Positions 41,500 to 50,734 of a stretch of 64,000 nucleotides of DNA are shown here, in pieces. Source of the stretch: UBA12545 sp051024685 (GTDB lineage Bacteria; Bacillota; DSM-521; Neomoorellales; Neomoorellaceae); assembly GCA_051024685.1 (NCBI GenBank), contig JAZHPA010000005.1:1-64000 (forward strand). The letters are read 5' to 3'. The notes under the pieces were generated by a model. The model made no database searches, was not told the DNA's origin, and worked only from the letters and a program-made list of their open reading frames with translations. The position numbers and the translations under genes are program-made. Within the stretch, counting starts at the first letter, position 1, and each line of letters begins with the position of its first letter.

Positions 41500-41740
41500 A
41501 AGTGACTTCCTCCCTACCCCTAAAAGGGGTAGGGCTTCCCACCTCTAGGGCTAATGGAACCCCTTCAGCGGAACAGGTGGTACTTACGGGCTTTGACTCC
41601 GTTACCGGAAGCCCTCCCACCAGGCGACCGTCACTACCGCCGCAACTACGTCAGGTACCTACGCGGCCCTTGACGATACTTCCACAAACCTGTTGAGCCG
41701 TTTATCCCAAAGCAGCTAAACCCTGGGTGGTTTAATAAGC
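41500..41740 (-). mobile_element. Relic IS right end with tnpB stop and guide-RNA region
   Basis: Contains a right-end palindrome (41502-41545: GTGACTTCCTCCCTACCCC..GGGTAGGGCTTCCC), a scaffold-like stretch and the last ~20 codons of a tnpB gene in frame (WDKRLNRFVEVSSRAA then TAG). It matches the right end of the element at 7195-7420 in both the coding end and the non-coding block. No transposase or tnpB body remains. Confidence 0.75.
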
Positions 41741-41751
41741 ATTGTAGCACA

Positions 41752-41793
41752 ATAAAAATGGGAGAACCCGTCTGCTTACACACGGTTCCCCCG
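41752..41793 (-). terminator. Rho-independent terminator
   Basis: On the minus strand GGGGGAACC..GGTTCTCCC, loop about 15 bases, is followed by ATTTTTATTG. It ends the TadA-TadB-TadC operon (stop at 41839). Confidence 0.8.
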
Positions 41794-41838
41794 TCACTCC
41801 TTATTTTAGCACCTTTAATTCCAGCCGTCAACCAAAAC

Positions 41839-42663
41839 TCAACTTAGCCGTAACCCGGTAATCATCTTAGCAATATGGTAACCTACCGGCATAAGTGTAA
41901 CCCCAAGCAGCGCCAGCCCGGGGAAAAGAAAATAAAGGGTCTGGATTATGGGTCTCGTGCTGAGTCCCTGCTCTATCCTGTACTGGCGGATCCTCTCCAT
42001 AGTATAGCTCTCTTGGCTGAGTAAGGAGGTTATGTTCCCCGCGCCTATATCCACACCCCTCTGAAGAACACCAATAAGAATGTTGGCCTCAGGAAGGTTT
42101 ACTTCTTCCGCAAACCGCTGCAAAGCTCGCTGCGGCCCCTGGCTCCAACTTCTCAAACACCTCTGAAGTGGCTCCCTGATAAGGCTGATCATGTACACAC
42201 CCGCTGACAGAGCATCGTAAAGGCTGTACCCGCTCGAAGCGTAGAGACTTATTATTTCGCCCAGCAGGATGACCTCTCCAGCCTTCCGCTCCTCCTGCAC
42301 TTTCCTCTTAAGCCACAAATACGCCTTCCCCATAAGACGGCCCAATAACCACCCAAGAGCGGCACCAATGAAGCCCTTCCATATCCCGTAAGGAAACTGA
42401 GCGAGAACAACGAAGCCCCCAGTTGCACCAGCCACTCCGCCGTAGTATTCCTCCCATGGCACTTCTTGCAATGTTCGGATCAAAGCCGACTTGGTCCTGG
42501 CCGCATGTCTAGGTCTATACCGGGAGCCCAGCTTCTCATCCACGTAGAACATCAGTTGGAACACTAGCCATCCCACGCTTAAAGCCGCAACTAAAACTAA
42601 TATATCCGCGCCGTACAAGGTCCACATCCTTGCGGCATACTCCGCCAGCAGTTCCCCCGTCAT
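41839..42663 (-). CDS. TadC-like inner-membrane protein (T2SSF)
   Basis: 274 residues. Membrane segments near residues 15-40, 70-95, 100-120 and 245-270 frame the T2SSF-like core, with the motif VNLPEANILIGVLQRGVDIG near residue 180. In Tad systems TadC works with TadB and the CpaF ATPase to power pilus assembly at the membrane. Its start overlaps the end of the TadB gene (ATGA at 42660-42663). It is the last gene of the CpaE-CpaB-CpaF-TadB-TadC operon. Confidence 0.88.
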   Translation of the reverse strand: MTGELLAEYAARMWTLYGADILVLVAALSVGWLVFQLMFYVDEKLGSRYRPRHAARTKSALIRTLQEVPWEEYYGGVAGATGGFVVLAQFPYGIWKGFIGAALGWLLGRLMGKAYLWLKRKVQEERKAGEVILLGEIISLYASSGYSLYDALSAGVYMISLIREPLQRCLRSWSQGPQRALQRFAEEVNLPEANILIGVLQRGVDIGAGNITSLLSQESYTMERIRQYRIEQGLSTRPIIQTLYFLFPGLALLGVTLMPVGYHIAKMITGLRLS

Positions 42664-43613
42664 ATCTCTACCCTCCTCAGCAGAAGGTCAAGAGCTATAC
42701 CCACTGAAACAGACACAAACATAAGCATTACCACCAGCTTCCCCAGAGCAGTCGCAAAGAAACCGCGGGAATCCGGGAAGATGAGCTGGGTAATGATGAA
42801 CCCCGGGAATACCAGGAGGTTTAAAAGAATACCCACCTTTCGTTCACCGCTCAACTCAGCTGCGTTCTTGTATTCCAGCATCTTTTGCGAGCTTACGCGG
42901 ACCGCCAGGTGGGGCATCGTCTTGACCACGGTCTGGTCTTCGGAGGCCGCTATCAGCATCTGGGCCCACACTCTCACGTAGTCGTTGTCTACTGATTCGG
43001 CCAGCTTCCTAAAGGCCTCATGGGGCCTTTTCCCCGTGGCCAGATCACGCACGCATTGCTCAAGGTGCTTCCGTAAGGGATTGCCCGTACTCCGTGCCGT
43101 GCGTTCAAGGGCCTCCTGGAGGTTCTTCACCGTCTGAAATTCCGCTACAAACATCTGTATAGCAAGAGGTACCTGCTCTACCAGTTTCTTATCGTAATTC
43201 TGCACGGCCCAGTTTAGAAGCTGGACCGGAAGCGACGCCAGGCACATGGCAATAACGGTGGATATTGCAATGTTGCGGAACAAGATAGCTCCAGCGGTTA
43301 TACCGGCTATTGCTAGGACTACCATAAGGTTAAATAGAGCGTAGGAACTGATTTTCCATCCCGCCTTGGCCAGCCTGCTCGCTGCATACCGGTTCCACCC
43401 CTCCAGCCACCTCGGCTGCTGGGGCTTCTTCTTCTGTTCCACGGCCCTCCTAATGGCTTCCGGCAGAGAGCTTAAAAAATGTTCCCTCCTGCGACGACTC
43501 TGAAAGGCGCCAACGGCCACCTCAATCGCGCTTAGCAATCTGTTGAGGGCCATGTACGAGAGGCCGCCCGCGGCCAGCGCTATTCCTACCAGATATATCA
43601 GGTCGATTCCCAT
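42660..43613 (-). CDS. TadB-like inner-membrane protein (T2SSF)
   Basis: 317 residues with membrane segments near residues 5-22, 90-110, 115-135 and 260-310. The T2SSF domain lies between residues 140 and 260 (VEQVPLAIQMFVAEF and LAVRVSSQKMLEYKNAAELSGERKVG). It is the usual TadB partner of TadC. The ATG overlaps the end of the CpaF gene and the stop overlaps the start of tadC, showing tight coupling within the operon. Confidence 0.88.
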   Translation of the reverse strand: MGIDLIYLVGIALAAGGLSYMALNRLLSAIEVAVGAFQSRRRREHFLSSLPEAIRRAVEQKKKPQQPRWLEGWNRYAASRLAKAGWKISSYALFNLMVVLAIAGITAGAILFRNIAISTVIAMCLASLPVQLLNWAVQNYDKKLVEQVPLAIQMFVAEFQTVKNLQEALERTARSTGNPLRKHLEQCVRDLATGKRPHEAFRKLAESVDNDYVRVWAQMLIAASEDQTVVKTMPHLAVRVSSQKMLEYKNAAELSGERKVGILLNLLVFPGFIITQLIFPDSRGFFATALGKLVVMLMFVSVSVGIALDLLLRRVEI

Positions 43614-44917
43614 AGCCCCACCAGCTCCTCGAGTTCCTGCATGGACACTCCGTACTTAAATAGCTTCCTCTGGAGGGCCTCCGAAATAAACTGCGGGTGG
43701 ACCCAGGTGCCCTCTTCGTAGTTCGCTTCCGAAGGTTGCCACACGCACAGGTCGCGGAACACGGGTCCACTATCTCCCGGAGAAACTTCTACCACATGCT
43801 CCACTTTCTTCACTCCGCTAACGTTGTTACCGTACATGTGGACTACCACATTGAAAGCCGAAGCTACCTGCCTTTCCAGGAGTTCCACCGGCAGGCGCCT
43901 GCCCTCCTCCAGGGCCATCTGGGCAAGAGTGGTAACCGCCTCATACGGCGACCCCACGTGTATGGTGCCCATAGAACCATCGTGCCCGCGGCGGCACGCC
44001 TCTATCATCTGCCCGGCCTCACCAAGCCCTCTTGCTTCGCCCACTATTATCACGTCCGGAGTGAGCCGGAGGATGATGGTAAAGCACCTCCTCATGTCCC
44101 ACCCGATTTCCGGGTGTGCCTCCAGGGCAACGATGTCCCTTTCCGGGTACCAGTCCTGAAGAACCAGCTCACGGTCGGTCTCCAGCGTCACTATTCTGAG
44201 CCTCGGGTCCAAATGCTTCACCAGCCACCTCAAGAGCGTTGTTTTACCGCTGCCCGTCCCTCCGCTGATGAGGATATTTGCCCGCCCTTTGACCAGGCAT
44301 TTGAACAACTCCATCGTGTACCTGTCCATCGTCCCGCTCTGGAGGTAATTCTCATCAGATATGTCAAAAGTACCGTGCTTTCTCACGACAAAGCACGGCC
44401 TGTCGGTCAGCGGAGGGCACAGCGCCGTAATTCTTGAGCCGTCCAAACGCCGCGACTCTACTCCCGGGTTGCCTTCATCGAGTGATATGCGGTCGTGCTC
44501 CAGCATCCTCCTGACAATCTTGAAGACGTGCTCGTCATCTTTGAATTTTATACGGGCCTGGCGGTTGCGACCCCTCTCCTGGAAGTACACATGCTCCGCG
44601 TCATTTACCCTTATTTCATCCACTTCCGGCGCATGGTAGAGCTCTTCTATAACGTCCATACCCCAGAGGTACTTGTATATTTCCCAGGCCGCCTCTTCAG
44701 TCCTCATCCCGTGGACGCTTATACTGTACCGGTGCATAACGGCAGCGATAAAACGGACCGCCTTTTCGGCACAGCACGCCCTGCCAGCCTTAAGGTCCGC
44801 CAGCAGAGCCTCTACCTCTTCCTGGGGCATGCCCAGGTCCGCCTTCGGGTCTGCTACCAGCGACTGCACCAGGAACGTGGCTTCGTACAGGCTCTTACTG
44901 CCCACCTGTACCTTCAT
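43598..44917 (-). CDS. CpaF/TadA-type secretion ATPase
   Basis: About 439 residues from the ATG at 44917. The Walker A motif ILISGGTGSGKTTLL is near residue 225 and the Asp box and His box are visible (TDRELVLQDW, and GSMGTIHVGSPYEA). It powers assembly of the Tad pilus with TadB and TadC, which follow in the same operon. A second, more divergent CpaF-like gene is at 57281-58633. The longer frame to 44929 has a poorly spaced ribosome site. Confidence 0.92.
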   Translation of the reverse strand: MKVQVGSKSLYEATFLVQSLVADPKADLGMPQEEVEALLADLKAGRACCAEKAVRFIAAVMHRYSISVHGMRTEEAAWEIYKYLWGMDVIEELYHAPEVDEIRVNDAEHVYFQERGRNRQARIKFKDDEHVFKIVRRMLEHDRISLDEGNPGVESRRLDGSRITALCPPLTDRPCFVVRKHGTFDISDENYLQSGTMDRYTMELFKCLVKGRANILISGGTGSGKTTLLRWLVKHLDPRLRIVTLETDRELVLQDWYPERDIVALEAHPEIGWDMRRCFTIILRLTPDVIIVGEARGLGEAGQMIEACRRGHDGSMGTIHVGSPYEAVTTLAQMALEEGRRLPVELLERQVASAFNVVVHMYGNNVSGVKKVEHVVEVSPGDSGPVFRDLCVWQPSEANYEEGTWVHPQFISEALQRKLFKYGVSMQELEELVGLWEST

Positions 44918-45644
44918 GTCCACCTTCACCCCCTTTTTTGGCCAGGACTATCTTGCCGTCAACAGTCGCCCCCGCCAGAGTAGCCGCCTCGCTCTCCTTG
45001 ACTTTCAATACCACGATGGCGGGCGACTTGTCGTTGCTATTTCTGTTATTGGCCTGCGTTGTATTCAGGCTGGCTCTTATTTCGCCCAGAAGGCTTTCCG
45101 CACTCTTGTTTTTCACGTCCACCACCACGGCTCCCGTCGCTATCAATTTGCCCGGGACCAGGTCCTGGCCGGTCTTAGCATTTTCCTGTTTTTCAGGCAC
45201 CCAGTATACGTCCACCCGGTCACCAGCAGCGATGCTCATGCCCACTGCCCCCACGGCATCCACCGGCACTGAGATCTTCCTTTCGCCGGAATTAACCACG
45301 AGCGAACTGTCCTCCAGTTTTTGGAGCAATATCTGTTCCCCCCTGTAGATAGGGGTCAAAGCTGTTTTGCCTATAACCTGGCGAGGGTCCTGAACCGCAC
45401 CGGTCTGGCGGCTGCCAGCAGGCATGGAGACGTATCCCAGGTCATCCGCAGTTATCACTTTGTAGGCCGGAATTTCCCGACTCGCCACTAAGACCTGTTC
45501 CAGGGGACGGTTCTTAACCGCCCACCCTCTGAGGCCCAGAGCGCTGCCAACGGCTATGCCAACTGCTATAAAAACCATGAGAAACCGTTTTACTCCTGGA
45601 AAACCCAGACCGCCCAACCTGGGCAGGCGCAACATTGCCAACAA
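44895..45644 (-). CDS. CpaB/RcpC pilus assembly protein
   Basis: 249 residues. An N-terminal membrane segment (residues ~17-42) is followed by an SAF domain (VLVASREIPAYKVITADDL) and an RcpC/CpaB domain (ISVPVDAVGAVGMSIAAGDRVDVYWV). CpaB is a periplasmic or outer-face component that helps build Flp pili in Gram-negatives; the same family occurs in Gram-positive Tad systems. It overlaps the start of cpaF and follows cpaE. A TTG at 45644 with GGAGTGG upstream is the likely start. Confidence 0.85.
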   Translation of the reverse strand: MLAMLRLPRLGGLGFPGVKRFLMVFIAVGIAVGSALGLRGWAVKNRPLEQVLVASREIPAYKVITADDLGYVSMPAGSRQTGAVQDPRQVIGKTALTPIYRGEQILLQKLEDSSLVVNSGERKISVPVDAVGAVGMSIAAGDRVDVYWVPEKQENAKTGQDLVPGKLIATGAVVVDVKNKSAESLLGEIRASLNTTQANNRNSNDKSPAIVVLKVKESEAATLAGATVDGKIVLAKKGGEGGHEGTGGQ

Positions 45645-45673
45645 TCACCACTCCTTCCTGCTCCTTTCGTTAC

Positions 45674-46561
45674 TTAACTAGCGGCAAAAAGGCTCTGCAA
45701 AAATCCCTTCTTTTCCGACCGAACCTCGTACAGTCTAGCTTTGAGCTCTTCGAGGCTCTTTAGCAAGACACTACCCTTCCGCACAAATCTTCTCTCCTCC
45801 ATAGCTCGGGCCAGGTCCTTCTCCTCCGGAACAAATACCACCGCTTCCACTCCCAGCGTCTTCTGCACTTCCGCGTCCGGCCTGCACCGGTTGGCTACAA
45901 GTACTACGTCTTTCTGGCGGAAATCCGCTATCAGTAAGGCAAGCCTCACCAGCTCCTGATAGCCTCCTCCTGTGACCATGACCAAGGTGTTGGCGTTCTG
46001 TACCGCCTCTCTAGTAACCGCATCTTCCCTGTTGGGAAGGTCTATAACTACCGCGTCGTAATCACGCCGGGCATAAGTCAAAACTTGTGCCACAAGCTCT
46101 CTTGTAACTTCGCCCTCAGATAGCCTACGCGGAGGCTGGAGGACGTGGAGCATGTTTTCCACTTCTATAACGGCGTCCGCCAAGCCGTCTTTCACGGAAC
46201 ACATATGAGGGTATTCCGGTAGGTCCAGATAATAGCAAAGGTCGCTTCCTCCTCCGGCCGTATTCAGGTCAATCAGAAGCACACGCATCATGTCTTTAAG
46301 CATATATGCCAGGTGTATGGCTATCGCCGTACAGCCAACCCCGCCCCGTGCCCGCCAGACGGCTATCACCCTCTGACGGTATGCCGTTTTCACCGAGGTC
46401 ACCTGTATGGCGGGCTGGGAAACCTGTGCCGGAATTTCGGATATATCGGCCTTCCCACTTAGTATGTCTACTACCGTTTCCACGGGTATTTTTAGTGCAG
46501 CAGCGATGGCTTCGTTATCAAGATAGGCCGCCATCCTCTTTACGCGGTCTCTTAAATCCAT
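45674..46561 (-). CDS. CpaE/MinD-like P-loop protein
   Basis: About 295 residues from the ATG at 46561, after GGGGGG. Residues 10-40 look helix-turn-helix-like (EAIAAALKIPVETVVDILSG). The P-loop is a deviant one, WRARGGVGCTAIAIHLAYML near residue 73, where the usual final Lys-Thr pattern of a MinD-type loop is changed to Cys-Thr. Asp-containing VLLIDLNTAGGGSD follows. CpaE proteins position the Tad machinery at the cell pole. It is the first gene of the Tad operon, next to a terminator and a TnpB element. The longer frame to 46765 is spurious. Confidence 0.85.
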   Translation of the reverse strand: MDLRDRVKRMAAYLDNEAIAAALKIPVETVVDILSGKADISEIPAQVSQPAIQVTSVKTAYRQRVIAVWRARGGVGCTAIAIHLAYMLKDMMRVLLIDLNTAGGGSDLCYYLDLPEYPHMCSVKDGLADAVIEVENMLHVLQPPRRLSEGEVTRELVAQVLTYARRDYDAVVIDLPNREDAVTREAVQNANTLVMVTGGGYQELVRLALLIADFRQKDVVLVANRCRPDAEVQKTLGVEAVVFVPEEKDLARAMEERRFVRKGSVLLKSLEELKARLYEVRSEKKGFLQSLFAAS

Positions 46562-46593
46562 AAACATCCCCCCAACAAAAGGGACTCTCCTCC

Positions 46594-46628
46594 AAAAACA
46601 AAAAGGCCGACCCAGGAAAGGGCCAGCC
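46594..46628 (-). terminator. Rho-independent terminator
   Basis: On the minus strand GGCTGGCCC-TTTCCT-GGGTCGGCC (one G-T pair) is followed by TTTTTGTTTTT. It separates the Tad operon from the surface-protein cassette; the TnpB element has inserted on its upstream side. Confidence 0.75.
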
Positions 46629-46629
46629 T

Positions 46630-47990
46630 GTGACGTCCTCCCCTCAATAAATTGAGGGGCATCCTCAAGCGGATGCACGCAGCGCTTTGTTTCTGCGCTC
46701 CGGTTCGGCGCCGCCGTGCCACCCCAATCGGTATGACACGACCGCGGGCCGCGCCACACGGCCACTACTCCCCTTCACGGGAGATACCTGGAACGCCCTC
46801 TCGTAGATGTTGAGAGCACCGTTTACGTCGGCCTGCGCTCTCCACCCGCAGAAGCAGATGTATAGTCCCCGATGTCTCCTGTTTGAGGCTTTTTTTACCC
46901 CACAACTATGGCAGGTCTTAGAAGTGTTCTCTTCGTCTATATCATCGCGGACCGTAATCCCGACCAGCTCACCCTTGTACTTGAGCATATTAATCAACTT
47001 CCGGTACGGCCAGGCGTGAAGCCGCTGGTTCAGCCGGTCTCCATAATCGATGCCCTCCCGAATACCGCTGAGGTTCCCTATAACTATTTCTTTCACACCT
47101 CGCTGCAAGCACTCAGCAATGAAGTGAGACGTAGCTATGTGTAATAATTGCGCTACCTGCTTCTTCTCACGGTGTACTATCTGCCTCCACCGCCATGAGT
47201 TCTGTTGGAGATTCGCCCGTACCTTCTGCCAGTACCGCCTTATCGCCTTGATCAGCCTGCCGGAGTAGAGCGTTACCGTGCCATCGTCGAAAGCGCAGGC
47301 CATGAGGACCGTCTCGCCAAGGTCTACCGCCGCTCTCCCCAACCCGCCGTTTTCGTGCGGCTTAACTTCCACCATCAGACGGGCCTCTATCTTCCCGGAA
47401 TACCTGTCGTAGATGATGGAAAGCTCGCGCACGCGCTCGTATTCGACGTCGGGACGATGGGATATCCGGAATGTTACCTGCTTTACACCGTCTTTACGGC
47501 TGGTGCCCAGGCTCAGCGTGACCCTGTCTCCGTCTACTTTGAACCCGCTCTGCACGTACTTGAGCGGGGAGAGACAGCTCTTCCGCCGGAAGCCGGGAGC
47601 TTCATGACGCGTTAAGCCTTTCTTCTTCAGGGCGAAGAAAGACCTATACGTTTCCCGCACTTCGTCCCGGGTGAGCTGCACGGACATCGAGTAATAACCT
47701 TTAGCTCCGGGCAGATCCTTCAAGATACGGTTGAGGTTCTTCCGGGAAATATCCACCTTCCCGGTCTCTCCGTATTCTCTGCGAAGGTGCCACAGAAGGC
47801 CGTTGTAGACCTTCGTTGCACAGAGCATGGCGTCCTTGAGAACGGCCCCGGTCTGGGGATCAGCGTAGACCTGAGCCTTGAGAGTAAGCAGGGGCACTTA
47901 GTCACCTCCTCCTGATAATTTGAATAACAGGGCGAGGGGGTCCGTGTATCCCCTCAATAAATTGAGGGGGATTACTGCCCCCTCGCGCTC
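46630..47990 (-). mobile_element. TnpB-only IS200/IS605-type element
   Basis: Holds one tnpB (46665-47897). The same hairpin, CCCCTCAATAAATTGAGGGG, occurs at both ends (46637-46657 and about 47948-47968), an unusual arrangement for this IS type. No tnpA is present. Insertion lies between the surface-protein cassette and the Tad operon terminator. Confidence 0.75.
46665..47897 (-). CDS. tnpB: TnpB protein, rearranged RuvC-II
   Basis: 410 residues from a GTG after AGGAGGAGGTG. RuvC-I is AAVDLGETVLMACAF, RuvC-III is WRAQADVNGALNIY, and the zinc ribbon reads CHSCG...CFCGW. The RuvC-II region reads EIVIGNLSGIREGIDYG, where the usual Glu position holds Gly-Asn and a Glu appears six residues later in GIRE. 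This fits the known TnpB branch in which the catalytic Glu has moved, so it is probably active. It differs clearly from the TnpB at 7359 and 24474. Confidence 0.88.
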   Translation of the reverse strand: MPLLTLKAQVYADPQTGAVLKDAMLCATKVYNGLLWHLRREYGETGKVDISRKNLNRILKDLPGAKGYYSMSVQLTRDEVRETYRSFFALKKKGLTRHEAPGFRRKSCLSPLKYVQSGFKVDGDRVTLSLGTSRKDGVKQVTFRISHRPDVEYERVRELSIIYDRYSGKIEARLMVEVKPHENGGLGRAAVDLGETVLMACAFDDGTVTLYSGRLIKAIRRYWQKVRANLQQNSWRWRQIVHREKKQVAQLLHIATSHFIAECLQRGVKEIVIGNLSGIREGIDYGDRLNQRLHAWPYRKLINMLKYKGELVGITVRDDIDEENTSKTCHSCGVKKASNRRHRGLYICFCGWRAQADVNGALNIYERAFQVSPVKGSSGRVARPAVVSYRLGWHGGAEPERRNKALRASA

Positions 47991-48013
47991 CCCCATTTTT
48001 TCTAAACCTTTGA

Positions 48014-49573
48014 CTACTGCGCCAGGCTCCAGACACCCGTGCCGTTTACCAGCAGCTGCCCCGAAACCGTCCCCGAGGTCGTCCCCCTGGCAGTCCTGGT
48101 GTAGGAGTGCCCTTCGGAATCCCGCTCCGTCCACCGGTACTCATATTCTATCGTGTATCTTACCGTTATGGTGTAGTATTTCGGCTCCACCGCCATCATC
48201 CGGTCCTCTAGAATAGAGTATATCTGTGCCCCGTCCATCGCCCAGTCCTCTTGAAACTCTACTACCGCTTCATGTTCACGCGGCTCCATCGCTACCGTTA
48301 CCGTGCCCTCAGGTGGATAAGGCGTACCAAAAGTGAACTCCGGGTGCTTCTTCGGATACGTCAGTTCCGCGCTGGTTATCCTCCACCACGTCACCCTGCC
48401 CCGGGGAGGTACCGGTTTCGGAGGCCTCAACGTGGCCGTTACCCAATCGGTCCACTTCGCCGTCCCAGGTTCACGGGTTATCGTCCGGTCCTGGCTCACC
48501 GCCTGGAAAGTAAGCTCTCCTGGTCCGGACTCCTCCCTCTCCACCGGGGGTACGTATACTTCCTGCTTGTTGTTGTCCCAGTTGACATCATTAGGCGGGT
48601 CTACTGGGTGTATCTTCGCCACCAGGGTGTTGCCGGACGCATCTCCTGTCCAGGCAAACTTGAACGTCTTCTCCTCCCCGGGTTTAAACTCCACCTGCCA
48701 GGTCTCATCAAAGTAACTGCCGTTGCCAGTAGGAGCCGCCCACCCATTGTTCGTCACCGATAAAGTCGCTTTCACCGGTTTACCGTAATCTGCCGCTAGG
48801 CCGAATACTACCGTACCCGTGTACTTAACGCCGTCCTCTGCCTCGTCAGTACCGGGATCCAGATTCTTAACGTAGAGGTCGGGCAGTTGCTTGGGTTTAC
48901 CGTAAATTTCTACAATGTATGGTATCCAATAGTTCCAGCCTTCCGCCATCTGGAGGAAACCGCCCGATGGTACCTGAAGAGGAATACCTAGGGTTTTTAG
49001 AAACTGAATATTCTTGTCATCTTTTAGATCCATAGCTCCTTTCTTTGCTATTTCAACATCACTTTCTTCTGGATTTCCAGCTAACCGTATATTCTCGTAG
49101 TGCAAAGTATAACTTAGGTCTCCTGGGAGACGTGTTTCTGCCCAAACTTTGCCTTCATGCCCTTTAGCAGCACTGTACAAGAGTATCCTCTTGTCGAAGT
49201 CTTCAAATGACATGCCGCCATATCCACCGCACTGCTGGTATATCGCTGGGCTCCACTCATCTATGCCCAAATACCTCACCCTGACCCCGGTCACATCCCA
49301 GCTGTTAATCAACTTTCCCAGTACACCTGTAACCTTGTAACTCCATGTTTTTACCTGCCCCGGCAGATCATGAGTGCCATCGTGGTCGGTATCCTGCCAT
49401 ACTCCATTGCTGTGCTTCCACAGCTGGAAATATGCCACATCAATATAAGCTTTTATGAGCTGGCCTTCCGGAACTGGATCCTCATATCCTGCCAAGGCCG
49501 GTTGCGAGGCCCAAAAACTTATCATAAAAAGAAAAAGACCTGCTATCAGCAGGTTTATACTCCAGTTTCGCAT
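48014..49573 (-). CDS. Secreted CARDB-like surface protein (copy A)
   Basis: 519 residues from an ATG after AGAGGGGG. A signal peptide (residues 1-29, ending around PALAGYEDP) is followed by a domain of about 180 residues with VAYFQLWKHSNGVWQDTDHDG, a Ca-binding-like DTDHDG loop, and then a CARDB-like segment with GKPVKATLSVTNNGW. The C-terminal 180 residues are Ig- or beta-rich. No cell-wall anchor is visible. It is about three-quarters identical by eye to the copy at 52971-54524. The upstream gene (CuAO-N-like) belongs to the same cassette. Confidence 0.8.
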   Translation of the reverse strand: MRNWSINLLIAGLFLFMISFWASQPALAGYEDPVPEGQLIKAYIDVAYFQLWKHSNGVWQDTDHDGTHDLPGQVKTWSYKVTGVLGKLINSWDVTGVRVRYLGIDEWSPAIYQQCGGYGGMSFEDFDKRILLYSAAKGHEGKVWAETRLPGDLSYTLHYENIRLAGNPEESDVEIAKKGAMDLKDDKNIQFLKTLGIPLQVPSGGFLQMAEGWNYWIPYIVEIYGKPKQLPDLYVKNLDPGTDEAEDGVKYTGTVVFGLAADYGKPVKATLSVTNNGWAAPTGNGSYFDETWQVEFKPGEEKTFKFAWTGDASGNTLVAKIHPVDPPNDVNWDNNKQEVYVPPVEREESGPGELTFQAVSQDRTITREPGTAKWTDWVTATLRPPKPVPPRGRVTWWRITSAELTYPKKHPEFTFGTPYPPEGTVTVAMEPREHEAVVEFQEDWAMDGAQIYSILEDRMMAVEPKYYTITVRYTIEYEYRWTERDSEGHSYTRTARGTTSGTVSGQLLVNGTGVWSLAQ

Positions 49574-49603
49574 TGTGTATTATCCCCCTCTAACAAGCTT
49601 GAC

Positions 49604-50671
49604 TTAGAATGGGTTCTCGATAAACAAGAGACCAATTTCACGGTCTCTCCAGTCAGCATGAGTATTGACTACAAAATACTTCACATTTTTCACGTCCACT
49701 GGTGGCTTGCCATCGGAAAGCTCACCTCTATCCTGCACCGCATACTGCAGTTCCCACCTGCCGTTATCCAACTGCCGCGCTATATCCACTTGACGTGTCC
49801 GCACCCTGCCGTCCTTTTCGACAATATGCACATCCAGATACTTTGTGTCTGCCACCAGCGTCAAAATCTCACCCTCGTAGTAAACCTCACCCCGATAGTC
49901 TAGCTGTCCATTCTTAAGCCCAATGCTGTACACAACATGCTTATCCACTTCAACAGGTAAATCAGTAACTTTCACGTACCCCTTGTAAACTTTTGTATTC
50001 TTATCATCCGGCCACGGCCAAACATAGACGGGCGAAATACCTTCCAAATCTGCCACGCTGGTCACCAGAATACCGTTCATTGGCTTCACATCTGGCGCAG
50101 TATTAACCTGGTCAATGTAGTTCTTCACCTTCTCTATGTCTGCTTCGGGTTTCGCCTCACCTTTCGGCCAGCATATCACGTAGTCCTTCCCGCCAATGTT
50201 GCGCCACTCCACCTCAAATCCCAACCCTTCCGCAACGTACCTGGCAGGGAGGAACGTACGCGCGTACCTCAGCTGTGGGGCTACGTCTATCTCCTTCAGC
50301 TGGCCGTTCGCGACAATAACTTTAGAACCTATGACTATCTCCACAGAATGGGAACCCCGCCGCAGGCCCGCCTTCTGCTCTATACTGCTCCAGGCGATGT
50401 CCTCCTCTTTCACGCCCAGGGCATACCCCAGGTAGCGCACCGGTACGAAAGTGCGGCCGCTGTCTATGTACGGGGCTACGTCCATCTCCACGCCAGGAAT
50501 CTCGCCGTTGATGAAATAGCGGTTCAGGCCAATAACAAAGACCACGCTCTTCACCAGCTGGTTATTCTCGTACACGTCCACTCGCGTTTCCGCCCCGTCG
50601 CAGGATACAAGGGGCACCATAGTAAAAGTAAGAATGGCGGCCAAAAAGCCGGCGGCAATTTTCTTAAGCAT
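49604..50671 (-). CDS. Secreted copper-amine-oxidase-N-like protein (copy A)
   Basis: 355 residues with a signal peptide (1-27, ending near SCDGAETR). Two CuAO_N1-like repeats are seen: residues ~30-100 (VDVYENNQLVKS...VPVRYLGYALG) and ~105-160 (IDVAPQLRYARTFLPARYVAEGLG). Such domains are common in wall- or S-layer-associated clostridial proteins. A C-terminal domain of about 170 residues lies after. The ribosome site is AAGGGGGG. It is 30 bases before the surface-protein gene 48014-49573. Copy B is 54545-55621. Confidence 0.82.
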   Translation of the reverse strand: MLKKIAAGFLAAILTFTMVPLVSCDGAETRVDVYENNQLVKSVVFVIGLNRYFINGEIPGVEMDVAPYIDSGRTFVPVRYLGYALGVKEEDIAWSSIEQKAGLRRGSHSVEIVIGSKVIVANGQLKEIDVAPQLRYARTFLPARYVAEGLGFEVEWRNIGGKDYVICWPKGEAKPEADIEKVKNYIDQVNTAPDVKPMNGILVTSVADLEGISPVYVWPWPDDKNTKVYKGYVKVTDLPVEVDKHVVYSIGLKNGQLDYRGEVYYEGEILTLVADTKYLDVHIVEKDGRVRTRQVDIARQLDNGRWELQYAVQDRGELSDGKPPVDVKNVKYFVVNTHADWRDREIGLLFIENPF

Positions 50672-50701
50672 TGGTAAATCCCCCCTTAAGAACTTTGGAC
50701 A

Positions 50702-50725
50702 TAAAAATAGCGGGCAGCACCCGCC
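50702..50725 (-). terminator. Terminator between cassette genes (copy A)
   Basis: On the minus strand GCGGGTGCTGCCCGC is followed by TATTTTTATG. It stands between the coiled-coil gene and the CuAO-N-like gene, so the first gene could be expressed alone. The same hairpin occurs in copy B at 56068-56090. Confidence 0.75.
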
Positions 50726-50734
50726 AGGTTCAGC

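Noticed and set aside
46562..46765. 68-residue N-terminal extension of CpaE
   Set aside because: It runs through a terminator and the IS end; the ATG at 46561 has a proper ribosome site.
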